Positions 8,902-17,438 of a DNA stretch of 64,000 nucleotides are shown here, piece after piece; within the stretch, counting starts at the first letter, position 1, and every line of letters begins with the position of its first letter. The notes beneath the pieces are model-generated. The model had not been told where the DNA came from. It made no database searches and saw only the letters and a program-made list of their open reading frames with translations. Position numbers and translations under genes: made by a program. This DNA comes from an uncultured Bacteroidales bacterium (GTDB taxonomy: Bacteria; Bacteroidota; Bacteroidia; Bacteroidales; Bacteroidaceae): the NCBI GenBank assembly GCA_902768125.1, contig CACXKA010000002.1, positions 88,673 to 152,672 of the forward strand. The letters are read 5' to 3'.

Positions 8902-10365
8902 ATGAAGATAGGATTTGACAACGAGAAATACCTGAGGATTCAGTCTCAACACATTCGGGAACGTATTGCCCAGTTTGATGGCAAGCTGTACCTCGAATTG
9001 GGAGGAAAATTGTTCGACGACCACCATGCTTCGCGTGTGTTGCCGGGATTTAAGCCTGACAGCAAACTGCGGATGTTTGCCCAATTGCGTGACAGCCTCG
9101 AAATCGTGATTGTGATTAGTGCCGAGGATATTGAACGAAACAAAATGCGTGCTGACTTGGGCATCACCTATAATGAAGATGTGTTGCGCCTGCGTGATGA
9201 GTTCATGAGTCGAGGCTTCATGGTCGGTTCTGTTGTCATCACTCACTACGATGGTCAGCGTGCTGCCGACCAATTCCGCCATCGTCTGGAACGGATGGGC
9301 ATCAAATCCTATTGTCACTATCTCATTGACGGCTATCCGCATAATGTGGAACTGATTGCTTCTGACGAGGGCTTTGGAAAGAACGACTATGTGGAGACCT
9401 CTCGTCCGCTCGTCATCATCACTGCTCCTGGTCCTGGTAGTGGTAAGATGGCTGTATGTCTCAGCCAGCTTTATGGCGAGAACAAACGAGGCATTCGTGC
9501 TGGTTATGCAAAGTTCGAGACCTTCCCTGTTTGGAGCCTTCCCCTGAAACATCCTGTCAACATCGCTTATGAGGCTGCTACAGCTGACCTCAACGATGTG
9601 AATATGATTGACCCTTTCCATTTCGATGCTTATGGAAAGGTGGCCATCAACTACAATCGTGACATTGAGATTTTCCCTGTGCTCCACGCACTCTTTGAAG
9701 GAATTTATGGTGACAACCCCTATAAATCACCGACTGATATGGGTGTGAACATGGTGGGATTCTGTATTAGCGACGATGAGGTGTGCAGCCAGGCTTCTAA
9801 AGATGAAATTATTCGTCGTTACTACGATGCAACCAATAAATTGGCTGAAGGTGCTTGTAATGAGAATGAGGTGAGCAAGATACAGATGCTCTTCAATCAG
9901 GCAAAGATCACCACATCCGATCGTCGTGTCACCGTTGCTGCCAACGAACGCAAGACCCAATCGGGTGTTCATTGTGCTGCAATGGAAATGGAAGATGGTA
10001 CGATCATCACTTCCAAGACGGGTGATCTGCTGGGATGTTGTGCTGCCCTCCTGCTCAATGTGATGAAGCATTTGGCGGGTATTGAACACGACGTCAAACT
10101 CATTCCTCAGAGCATGATTGAACCGATCCAGAAGACCAAGATTGACTATCTTCGTGGCACGAACCCTCGTCTTCATACCGATGAAGTGCTGGTGGCTATC
10201 TCAGTGCTCTCCCAGCATGATGAGAACTGCCGCAAGGCGTTGGAACAGTTGCCTAAGCTTCGTGGTTGCCAGATGCACACCACCGTTATGTTGGGTGAAG
10301 TGGACCGCAAGATACTCAAGCGATTGGGTTGTGGACTCACTTGCGACCCAGTGAAAAAAGGGTGA
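8902..10365 (+). CDS. DUF1846 family protein
   Basis: The 487-residue protein belongs to the DUF1846 family, found in many anaerobes and Gram-positive bacteria; its biochemical role is not established to my knowledge. Typical features are the opening MKIGFDNEKYL, the stretch ITAPGPGSGKMAVCLSQLY with a P-loop-like GPGSGK, and a conserved HPVNIAYEAATADLNDVN region. I chose the ATG at 8902 because family members begin MKxxFDNE; an in-frame ATG at 8893 would add three residues. The gene stands alone with its own promoter and converges on the HAD hydrolase gene. Confidence 0.85.
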   Translation: MKIGFDNEKYLRIQSQHIRERIAQFDGKLYLELGGKLFDDHHASRVLPGFKPDSKLRMFAQLRDSLEIVIVISAEDIERNKMRADLGITYNEDVLRLRDEFMSRGFMVGSVVITHYDGQRAADQFRHRLERMGIKSYCHYLIDGYPHNVELIASDEGFGKNDYVETSRPLVIITAPGPGSGKMAVCLSQLYGENKRGIRAGYAKFETFPVWSLPLKHPVNIAYEAATADLNDVNMIDPFHFDAYGKVAINYNRDIEIFPVLHALFEGIYGDNPYKSPTDMGVNMVGFCISDDEVCSQASKDEIIRRYYDATNKLAEGACNENEVSKIQMLFNQAKITTSDRRVTVAANERKTQSGVHCAAMEMEDGTIITSKTGDLLGCCAALLLNVMKHLAGIEHDVKLIPQSMIEPIQKTKIDYLRGTNPRLHTDEVLVAISVLSQHDENCRKALEQLPKLRGCQMHTTVMLGEVDRKILKRLGCGLTCDPVKKG

Positions 10366-10416
10366 TATGTCTGAATAACGTTTGAGAACGATTCTTATTC
10401 TAAAGATTAAAATGAA

Positions 10417-10444
10417 AATGGAAGGCTAATTATTGCCTTCCATT
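10417..10444. terminator. Bidirectional hairpin between DUF1846 and HAD genes
   Basis: AATGGAAGGC (10417-10426) pairs perfectly with GCCTTCCATT (10435-10444). The HAD stop codon lies inside the hairpin, which can end transcription from both converging genes. The U-tracts are short. Confidence 0.6.
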
Positions 10445-11178
10445 ATTTGTTGCATCTTTTCAAAAGTCATTCCCTCAAAACCAGTCAAGACATAGTTACA
10501 TTTGTCTTGTATTTCTTCGGGAGTATGTCCTGTGGCAAGTCCGACGGTGAAGATACCAGAGGACATCCCTGCCTGCAAGCCTGTATAAGCATCCTCGAAC
10601 ACGACACATTCGTCGATATCGGCATCAAACACCTTTGCTCCTAAAAGATAACAGTCTGGAGCGGGTTTGGAGGCAGTGAAGTCTTCAGCGGTGAGCACCT
10701 TATCGAAAAGGGCATCGAAGTCGGGTATTTGTTGCTTCACGCTCTCCATCTTGGGGATGTTGGAGCTGGTCACCACGGCGCATTTCACACCATTGCTTTT
10801 CAAGTCTTTCAGGAATTCAAGCGCACCAGGGTAGAAAACATAGCGCATCTGTGCCTCCCAAGCATTCAATCCTTCTGTGATTTCCTTTTGCCATTGTGGA
10901 TCAGGGAAATAAGTGTCGAATATCTGGGTGAGGGTGGTGCCTTTGATGATGTATTCGAGTTGCGGAATGTCAGGACGGTATTTCCTCGCCGTTGCTCCCC
11001 AAAAGATGGTGTATTGGTCTTCTGTGTCGACCAATGTGCCATCTAAATCAAACAATGCCACCTTCAACTTGCGTCGTCGAGGGATGTTCCTGTCACCCTT
11101 CACAAATAGCTCTCCCCAAGGCATTGCCGTCTTCTCGTCTTCGATGTCTTCGTTGCGTTTTGTCCAAAAAGTTGCCAT
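10426..11178 (-). CDS. HAD hydrolase of the beta-phosphoglucomutase/phosphatase type
   Basis: The 250-residue protein has a basic N-terminal extension of about 37 residues before the HAD core. Motif I is FDLDGTLVD with D44 and D46 as nucleophile and acid/base, followed by a helical cap domain (about 55-120), motif II VTSS, motif III lysine in SKPAPD, and motif IV VFEDAYTG. These are the hallmarks of subfamily I HAD sugar phosphatases and beta-phosphoglucomutases. The substrate cannot be told from sequence. It has its own promoter 20 bases upstream and is the only gene on its transcript. Confidence 0.85.
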   Translation of the reverse strand: MATFWTKRNEDIEDEKTAMPWGELFVKGDRNIPRRRKLKVALFDLDGTLVDTEDQYTIFWGATARKYRPDIPQLEYIIKGTTLTQIFDTYFPDPQWQKEITEGLNAWEAQMRYVFYPGALEFLKDLKSNGVKCAVVTSSNIPKMESVKQQIPDFDALFDKVLTAEDFTASKPAPDCYLLGAKVFDADIDECVVFEDAYTGLQAGMSSGIFTVGLATGHTPEEIQDKCNYVLTGFEGMTFEKMQQIMEGNN

Positions 11179-11197
11179 ATTTTTGTTGTTTTCTGTG

Positions 11198-11205
11198 CAA
11201 AGATA
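11198..11205 (-). promoter_or_regulatory. Promoter of the HAD hydrolase gene
   Basis: The minus strand reads TATCTTTGCA 20 bases ahead of the ATG. Confidence 0.75.
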
Positions 11206-11238
11206 GCTCTTTTTTTAGAATTGCTGACTATCAGGCAC

Positions 11239-11510
11239 AAAAAAAATGAAATCCATCACGGACTTCACTTTCCTCGTCACCTTTCATCAATCATGAAAGA
11301 ATGAACAAAATCTTTTACTAACCTAAAACCTATTGTATAACCTATGTCTAATTTACTATTCTTTATTATCCTATGAAAAAACAATCTATTTTACCAAAAC
11401 CAAATTAAACTTACTGAGCTTTTTTAATCTCACCTTAACACTAATACCTATATTATTATTACTTTTCTATTGATGATGTTTGAGGCTTCGACAAGCCTTC
11501 ATCTCTGATT
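11239..11510 (-). ncRNA. Candidate small RNA between promoter and terminator
   Basis: A perfect -7 element at 11517-11524 points leftward into about 270 bases with no substantial open frame. The unit ends with a hairpin (GAAGTCC/GGATTTC on the minus strand, 11248-11266, one mismatch) and a run of eight T (11239-11246), just before the separate HAD promoter. Near the 5' end is a stem AGGCTT/AAGCCT, overlapped by an 11-codon open frame starting ATGAAGGCT. The middle is very A/T-rich. The rest of the spacer to 11963 holds the histidine kinase promoter and nothing else I recognise. Confidence 0.4.
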
Positions 11511-11516
11511 TCGCTG

Positions 11517-11534
11517 CAAAGGTACGACCTTTTT
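11517..11534 (-). promoter_or_regulatory. Promoter with extended palindromic -7 element
   Basis: The minus strand reads AAAAAGGTCGTACCTTTG, with TACCTTTG at 11517-11524. The same 18 bases occur at the MFS gene promoter (61330-61347) and at the promoter near the right end (63805-63822). Confidence 0.65.
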
Positions 11535-11884
11535 ATGTCGTGGTACTAATATTTCGTCGAAAAACTTCAAAAAAAGCGTCTTTACTTGATATATGTCAAT
11601 GTATGTGTGCGCACACACTTTACTTTTCTATGTTTATTTTTGTTTGGGAAAGTGGTCTCCTTGTCCGTGATTTCACCCTGTTGTCCAACCTACAAAAACG
11701 AACTTGAAAATACGCTCATGAAACCCTTCGAATGTATCATTATGTTTCTTTTTGTGTATCGTTATGTTTCCTTTTTTACCCCCCTTTCTTGATAGTCGAA
11801 TGTTACGAAATGCCCGTTTTTAAGGCATTTTTTGGATATTTTCCTTATTTCTCTGAAGATAATGTACATTTTTTTAGAAAAAAG

Positions 11885-11916
11885 TTTGTGTGTGAGGATG
11901 CGATTCTCTAATTTTG
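11885..11916 (+). promoter_or_regulatory. Promoter of the histidine kinase gene
   Basis: TTTG at 11885-11888 is followed after 20 bases by TAATTTTG at 11909-11916, then GCAGC. Both elements and their spacing fit the consensus. The start codon is 47 bases further on. Confidence 0.8.
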
Positions 11917-11963
11917 CAGCATAATTTATAAAGTATATTCAATGACATTAAGGAGGATCGCTT

Positions 11964-12785
11964 ATGTATAGTATCATTTCATCCATCATCATAGCCATTT
12001 TGGTGATAGCTTTGGCGATCATTATATATATGTATTATAGGGAAAAAGCCAATGTGGGGAAGTATAAGCAGGGTATGAAGGCGCAGAAGGAGTATTTGCA
12101 GAATATGAGCCATGATATTCGAACCCCGATGAATGCCATTTGCGGCTTTTCCCAGATTCTTTGTAACAAGCAGATTCGCGACATGCTGTCGGAAGAAGAA
12201 ATCGCCGAATATGGCGTGATTATTCAGAGCAATACTGATTTGTTGAGCAACCTGGTGAATGACATTCTTGATATCTCAGATATGGAAAGCGGCAAGTATC
12301 GCCTGAATATCGGTGCTTGTAATGTGAATGATGTGTGCAGAAAAGCCATCAGTACGGTGAAATATCGTTGTCCTGAGGGCGTGAATATGTATATGACCTC
12401 AGAAGTGGATGACGACTACACGATTGAAAGTGATTCAAGACGTGTGGAGCAAGTGATCATGAACTTCCTGACCAATGCAGAGAAGCATACTGAAGAAGGT
12501 GAGATTCATGTCCATGTCTCATTGAAGGAGAACCCGAGTATGATCACCTTCTCTGTGACAGACACAGGAGAGGGCGTGCCTCCAGAGAAGGCAGAACTGA
12601 TTTTCGGACGTTTCGAGAAGCTCAACACGATGAATGGCGGTACAGGATTGGGATTGCCCATCTGTCGAAAGATTGCCACGCAGTTGGGAGGTGAAACGAA
12701 GCTCGACCTTACGCATCAGGGGAAGGGAGCACGTTTTATCTTCACGCATCCTATTTCAACCCCGTTAACGGCACAACCTGCATGA
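11964..12785 (+). CDS. Orphan membrane-anchored sensor histidine kinase
   Basis: The 273-residue protein has one N-terminal membrane helix (about 4-24) and then directly the kinase core. The dimerisation/phosphoacceptor motif is NMSHDIRTPMNAI with H50; the ATPase domain shows the N-box NFLTNAEKHT, G1 box DTGEGVP and G2 box GGTGLGL. There is no periplasmic sensor, PAS or HAMP domain and no response regulator nearby, so the signal and partner are unknown. An unusually strong ribosome-binding site, AAGGAGG at 11950-11956, sits seven bases before the ATG; almost no other gene here has one. The gene is monocistronic, between its promoter and the terminator at 12815-12845. Confidence 0.88.
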   Translation: MYSIISSIIIAILVIALAIIIYMYYREKANVGKYKQGMKAQKEYLQNMSHDIRTPMNAICGFSQILCNKQIRDMLSEEEIAEYGVIIQSNTDLLSNLVNDILDISDMESGKYRLNIGACNVNDVCRKAISTVKYRCPEGVNMYMTSEVDDDYTIESDSRRVEQVIMNFLTNAEKHTEEGEIHVHVSLKENPSMITFSVTDTGEGVPPEKAELIFGRFEKLNTMNGGTGLGLPICRKIATQLGGETKLDLTHQGKGARFIFTHPISTPLTAQPA

Positions 12786-12814
12786 TTTTAATGTGTTTTG
12801 AAAGAAGCAAATAA

Positions 12815-12845
12815 AAAGGCTACCCGTCAATTTGGGGTAGCCTTT
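12815..12845. terminator. Bidirectional terminator between convergent genes
   Basis: AAAGGCTACCC (12815-12825) pairs perfectly with GGGTAGCCTTT (12835-12845). The stop codon of the minus-strand gene lies in the loop. Confidence 0.8.
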
Positions 12846-13816
12846 ATTGTATTTATAATGACTTTTCCTAACAAGTAGAGTAGGACCGCCAAGAGAATGT
12901 AGCCCACATAAATGAGTGTTGTCCATGAAACCACGATATAGACCATCATCGCTGCTCCGACAATCTTGGTCAGGTGGATGATGCCTGGCATGAAATAGAA
13001 ATGGTGATACACCTCGTCAATGACAGCGATGAGGGTGATGATGACCAGCCACAGCACCACTACCAGCGTTGCCATGATGGGAGGCAACACCAAAGGATTG
13101 AGGGTGGGATGGAAATAATACTCTTGCCAGAATTCGGGCACGAAGTTTTGAACGGAAGCATACAGCGAAGCCATGATGGCGACAAACAGGAGGAATAAAG
13201 CGGGGTAGGGACTTTGCATCTCGTCGAGAAAATCGAGGAGGTGTAGCAATTCCTTTCCTTTGACGGTCTTTTTCCTGCCGATGATGAAAGCAATGAGACC
13301 AATGACAATCAATGCCGACATCCAGATGACGCGGCTGCTGGAGAGAGCGTCCAACAGTTCGGAGATGAGGTCGTCGGGTGTTGCCCCTTTCAGCAATTCA
13401 CTTTCAGGAATCCATCCCATCGTCGTTTGGTTGCTTGCCACTTTCACCCAGATAGAGTCAATGGAATCCCCTGGGACCGTCTTGATGGCAGCTACGGCGA
13501 TGATGTCATTCTTATAGATGTGACAAGTGTCCAGAAGGAGATCGCCCTCACGAGGGATGAGTTGCAACGAATCCGCCTTCACCAAGAAGTTGAAGTTTTC
13601 GGAGTAGTGGTGCGTCAGTCGGAACATCAGGGAATCCACCTGCTGAGGGGTGATGTTCATGAGCGTGGTGTCCTCCGTGCTTGCTGTATCGACGATGTTG
13701 ACGATGGTGAGCACAGAGTCGCTGTCGGAAGGAGTGCCCTCCGAAGGTTGCGAAACCGTTCCTCCCACGCAAGAGACGATGAGAGTGGCGAGGATGATAT
13801 AGAAGAACTTTCTCAT
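12827..13816 (-). CDS. Lipoprotein with SH3-like domain and C-terminal membrane helices
   Basis: I start this protein at the ATG at 13816 (329 residues), because it gives a signal with lipobox LIVSC and an ATGA overlap with the stop of the upstream U32 gene, a sign of translational coupling. A longer upstream frame only reads through the U32 coding end. After the lipid anchor comes a Ser/Thr/Asp-rich linker. An SH3-like region (about 75-140) follows, containing DSIWVKVASNQTTMGWIPESELL in two parts. The C-terminal half has about five hydrophobic helices, beginning with VIWMSALIVIGLIAFIIG. The function is unknown; the SH3 part may bind cell wall. The gene ends the thiD-leuB-metA-U32 run. Confidence 0.75.
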   Translation of the reverse strand: MRKFFYIILATLIVSCVGGTVSQPSEGTPSDSDSVLTIVNIVDTASTEDTTLMNITPQQVDSLMFRLTHHYSENFNFLVKADSLQLIPREGDLLLDTCHIYKNDIIAVAAIKTVPGDSIDSIWVKVASNQTTMGWIPESELLKGATPDDLISELLDALSSSRVIWMSALIVIGLIAFIIGRKKTVKGKELLHLLDFLDEMQSPYPALFLLFVAIMASLYASVQNFVPEFWQEYYFHPTLNPLVLPPIMATLVVVLWLVIITLIAVIDEVYHHFYFMPGIIHLTKIVGAAMMVYIVVSWTTLIYVGYILLAVLLYLLGKVIINTIKATPN

Positions 13817-15450
13817 GGCAGGTATAGTTTCATGAAACAGTTGTGACAATCGAAATCCAGAAGGAACGTGGCGCCATTTGCCAGTTTCAGCGCCAATTGT
13901 TCTTTTCTGGCTGTTGGCTTTTCCCTCAGGCACAAGCCCAATTGACGTCTGATGCAATATTTGGTGATCATGACAGGCGTTGCCTTGTCGTGCGTGAGTT
14001 CGTAGGGCTTTTCCACCTCAATGCTGACGGGTTGATGCGCTTGCCGCTCCAAAGGATAAAATTTATCTCTTTCACCCCTCAATGCATCCGATAGTTCGCG
14101 TCGCCATTGACTTAGCATGGAGGAAGGAATGAAATAGTTCTTTTTCAGGTGGATGTTGACGTCCTGAGCCTCGAAAATGGTGTCTCCGAGCTTGCTCAGT
14201 TGCCGTTCGATATTGTCCTTCTGATGGCTGCGTGCCAATTCGAAAGAATCCTGAATGGCGACAGAAGCCGTCAATCCGTCCTCGTCTGTCATCGTGATGT
14301 GGTCTTCGTACACATCAATGACCACGCCTATCTTTCTCTCAGCGGAGGGTTTGCTGAGCATCTTGTCCCATTCGAGGTCTTGGTTGCGATAGTATTGGAT
14401 GCCCTTCTGTGGACGGAAAATGTCGGCATTGTTCACACGGAATCCCACCAGTTTCCCCCTTTCGATATAGCAAAGTCCATCCCCATTGTGTAGGATGGTG
14501 TCTTTCGTCACAGGTTCTCCCATTGCCTTGGGCGTGTCGATATTGGCATCTGGTTTGCAGACATCCTTCACGAATCCTCGATTGAAGCTCTTCAGCACGT
14601 CGGGCTTGAACTTCAGATGCACCACACCAGAGGAAGCACGACAATATTCTGTTGGATGCTTGGCAATGATGGCGTTCAGGGCTTCGGAATAGGCGGCAGT
14701 CACGTTCTTCACATAATCAGCCTCTTTCAGCCTTCCTTCAATCTTCAGCGAGGTGGCTCCTACCTGCAACAGTTCTTCGAGCTGGTCAATTCGGCAGTTG
14801 TCTTTCAGGGAGAGTAAGTGCTTCTCCTTCATCACCGTCTTGCCATCAGCAAGGAGGTCGAACGCCATACGACACACTTGTGCGCATTCTCCTCGGTTGG
14901 CACTCCTGCCGAACAAGGCTTCGCTGGCGTTGCATCGTCCACTCAGACAAACACACAATGCTCCATGCACAAAGACTTCGAGTTGGGTGTCAGGGCATTT
15001 CTCATGAATGGCTGTGATTTCATCGAGGGTCAGTTCTCTTGCTAATACCACCTGACGGAATCCTAAGCCTGCCAGCATTTCCACCTTCTCCACCGTTCGG
15101 TTGTCCATCTGGGTGCTCGCGTGGAGTGGGATAGGGGGCAGGTTGAGCGAGAGAAGTCGCAAATCCTGCACAATCAAGGCATCCACGTGGATGTCGTGAA
15201 GTTTCCAGATGAGCCGTTCCACCTCCTGCATCTCATTCTCGTAGATGAGGGTGTTGACGGTCACGTACACCTTTGCCTTGTAGAGATGGGCAAAGTTCAC
15301 CAGTCGCTCGATGTCTTCTACGCTGTTGCTGGCAGCAGCACGGGCGCCATGGGATGTGGCACCTATATAGACAGCATCAGCACCGTGGCGTATTGCCTCG
15401 ATGCCAATGTCTGCTGTCTTAGCCGGAGCGAGAAGTTCGATGCTTCGCAT
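13813..15450 (-). CDS. Peptidase U32 family protein (RlhA-like)
   Basis: The 545-residue protein opens with ELLAPAKTADIGIEAIRHGADAVYIG in two conserved blocks, typical of the U32 family. A cysteine-rich region, HGALCVCLSGRC followed by NRGECAQVCR, matches the iron-sulfur binding cysteines seen in RlhA, TrhP and UbiU/UbiV. E. coli RlhA hydroxylates a cytidine in 23S rRNA. Here RNA modification is likelier than protein degradation, but the exact target is inference. The protein is shorter than E. coli RlhA and ends with a small domain containing CIRRQLGLCL and CHNC. The start overlaps the metA stop by one base and the end overlaps the next gene, so the run is a coupled operon. Confidence 0.85.
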   Translation of the reverse strand: MRSIELLAPAKTADIGIEAIRHGADAVYIGATSHGARAAASNSVEDIERLVNFAHLYKAKVYVTVNTLIYENEMQEVERLIWKLHDIHVDALIVQDLRLLSLNLPPIPLHASTQMDNRTVEKVEMLAGLGFRQVVLARELTLDEITAIHEKCPDTQLEVFVHGALCVCLSGRCNASEALFGRSANRGECAQVCRMAFDLLADGKTVMKEKHLLSLKDNCRIDQLEELLQVGATSLKIEGRLKEADYVKNVTAAYSEALNAIIAKHPTEYCRASSGVVHLKFKPDVLKSFNRGFVKDVCKPDANIDTPKAMGEPVTKDTILHNGDGLCYIERGKLVGFRVNNADIFRPQKGIQYYRNQDLEWDKMLSKPSAERKIGVVIDVYEDHITMTDEDGLTASVAIQDSFELARSHQKDNIERQLSKLGDTIFEAQDVNIHLKKNYFIPSSMLSQWRRELSDALRGERDKFYPLERQAHQPVSIEVEKPYELTHDKATPVMITKYCIRRQLGLCLREKPTARKEQLALKLANGATFLLDFDCHNCFMKLYLP

Positions 15451-16370
15451 TATTCCTTTATATCATCGATATTGAATGGCGTCTCTTGATATACGTAGTA
15501 ATTCAGCCAGTTGGTGTAGAGCAGGTTGGCAGCAGCTCGCCATCTCACCACGGGGTGTTTGGAAGGATCACCGCCCGGATAATAATTCTGGGGTTTGTTG
15601 ATGGTGAGTCCCTTCTTCAGGTCGCGTTTGTATTCTCCATCCAATGTCAAGGGTGAATATTCCAAGTGGCAAGTGATAAAGAACTCTCTTCCGTTTCTTG
15701 CCTCCACGATGGTGACACCTGCTTTCGGACTTTCTGCGATGATGTGGAGTCCTGGCACCTTCTCGATGTCCTTGCGCAGAACCGTACAATGACGGCTGTG
15801 AGGAGCATAGAATTCATCATCGAAGCCTCGGAAGATGGGCAGTTCGGGAGAGAGCATCTGATGCTTGAACACGCCAAACACCTTGTGGGGCGTGTTGTGC
15901 TTGGGAACTCCATAGAAATGGTACAGTCCTGCAAACGCTGCCCAACATACATAGATGGTGCTGGTCACGTGGCTATGTGCCCAGTTGAACACTTCCTGCA
16001 ACTCTTTCCAGTAAGTCACCTCCTCGTAGTTGATGAACTCCAGCGGCGCACCCGTCACGATGAGTCCGTCGTACTTCTCCTTCTTCATATCCTCGAAGTT
16101 GCGATAGAACGCCATCATGTGTTCGATGGGGGTGTTCTTGCTGGTGTGTGACTTGATTTTCATGAACTCCACCCTGATCTGCAACGCTGAGTTCGAGAGG
16201 ATGCGGATGAAATCCGTCTCCGTCGTGATCTTCAGCGGCATCAGGTTGAGCACAGCCAGTCGGAGCGGACGAATCTGCTGACTGTCCGCCCGCTTGTAGC
16301 CCATCGTGAAGATGTTTTCCTGCTTCAGTTCATCGATGGCTGGGAGTTGATCGGGTAAGATTAATGGCAT
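15450..16370 (-). CDS. metA: Homoserine O-acetyltransferase, MetA type
   Basis: The 306-residue protein carries the MetA signature throughout. It acylates homoserine in the first dedicated step of methionine synthesis. The catalytic cysteine is C142 in YVCWAA, and HLE in ITCHLEY provides the His and Glu of the active site. Residue 111 is Glu (GAPLEF). Published work on MetA enzymes shows that Glu at this place favours acetyl-CoA and Gly favours succinyl-CoA, so the enzyme is predicted to make O-acetylhomoserine. The start codon overlaps the leuB stop by one base (TAATG) and the stop overlaps the next start, so expression is coupled. Confidence 0.93.
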   Translation of the reverse strand: MPLILPDQLPAIDELKQENIFTMGYKRADSQQIRPLRLAVLNLMPLKITTETDFIRILSNSALQIRVEFMKIKSHTSKNTPIEHMMAFYRNFEDMKKEKYDGLIVTGAPLEFINYEEVTYWKELQEVFNWAHSHVTSTIYVCWAAFAGLYHFYGVPKHNTPHKVFGVFKHQMLSPELPIFRGFDDEFYAPHSRHCTVLRKDIEKVPGLHIIAESPKAGVTIVEARNGREFFITCHLEYSPLTLDGEYKRDLKKGLTINKPQNYYPGGDPSKHPVVRWRAAANLLYTNWLNYYVYQETPFNIDDIKE

Positions 16371-17428
16371 TACTTCTTAATGTAGTTCACAATCCATTCA
16401 CCCACTTCCTTGGTGCCGTACTTTGCTCCACCTTCCACTTGAATCTCTGGTGTGCGCACATTCTGGTCGAGTGATGCGTTCACAGCCTCGCGGATGAGGG
16501 CACCCTCTTCCTTCAAGCCGAAGTATTCATACAGCATGGCAACAGACAGAATCTGAGCCAATGGGTTTGCGATGTTCAAGCCCTTAGCCTGTGGCCAGCT
16601 GCCGTGAATAGGCTCAAACACAGGAGTGTGCTCGCCTGTTGATGCAGATGGCAGAAGACCCATAGAGCCTGTGATGCAAGAGCCTTCGTCAGTGAGGATG
16701 TCACCAAAGGTGTTCTCAGTCACCATCACGTCGAAGAACTTAGGTTCCTGAATCATGCGCATGGAAGCGTTGTCCACATACATGAAGTCGGTTGTCACGT
16801 CTGGATACTGAGGAGCCATTTCCTGAGCGACAGCACGCCACAGACGGCTTGATGCCAACACGTTCGCCTTGTCCACCACGGTCAGGTGCTTTCTGCGCTG
16901 ACGGGCATATTGGTATGCCACCTTCAAGATGCGCTCCACCTCGGCACGAGAGTAAGCGTTGGTGTCGTAGGCATAGTCGTTGCCTTCCTTCTTCTCGCCA
17001 AAATACATACCGCCAGTCAACTCGCGGATGCAGATGAAGTCGGCACCACGCACCAACTCGTCCTTCAGTGGAGACTTGTGCACGAGGCAGTCGAAAGTGG
17101 TCACAGGACGGATGTTGGCAAACAAGCCCAGCTTCTTTCTCATCGCCAAGAGACCCTGCTCTGGACGCACCTTTGCGTTGGGGTTGTTGTCAAACTTGGG
17201 ATCGCCCACTGATGCGAAGAGCACAGCGTCAGCATCCATGCAAGTCTGGAAAGTGTCCTCTGGGAATGGGTCACCCACCTCATCGATGGCGTGAGCTCCA
17301 CAGATCGCCTCCTTGTAACTAACTTCGTGTCCAAACTTCTCGGCGATAGCGCTACATACAGCCACGCCCTGTTCCATAATCTCTGGTCCGATACCGTCAC
17401 CGGCCAGCACTGCAATTTTCAATTTCAT
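16370..17428 (-). CDS. leuB: 3-Isopropylmalate dehydrogenase
   Basis: The 352-residue protein is a full-length member of the decarboxylating dehydrogenase family. It oxidises 3-isopropylmalate with NAD in leucine synthesis. Visible motifs are the N-terminal [11 protein letters not shown], the substrate Arg/Tyr region [10 protein letters not shown], the catalytic Lys in VDKANVL, the metal-binding [11 protein letters not shown] and the NAD-binding [14 protein letters not shown]. The other leucine genes (leuA, leuC, leuD) are not in the window, so leuB stands apart here, joined instead to metA. It ends in a TAATG overlap with metA and follows the ThiD-like gene with a 10-base gap. Confidence 0.93.
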   Translation of the reverse strand: MKLKIAVLAGDGIGPEIMEQGVAVCSAIAEKFGHEVSYKEAICGAHAIDEVGDPFPEDTFQTCMDADAVLFASVGDPKFDNNPNAKVRPEQGLLAMRKKLGLFANIRPVTTFDCLVHKSPLKDELVRGADFICIRELTGGMYFGEKKEGNDYAYDTNAYSRAEVERILKVAYQYARQRRKHLTVVDKANVLASSRLWRAVAQEMAPQYPDVTTDFMYVDNASMRMIQEPKFFDVMVTENTFGDILTDEGSCITGSMGLLPSASTGEHTPVFEPIHGSWPQAKGLNIANPLAQILSVAMLYEYFGLKEEGALIREAVNASLDQNVRTPEIQVEGGAKYGTKEVGEWIVNYIKK

Positions 17429-17438
17429 ATCTTCTTTT

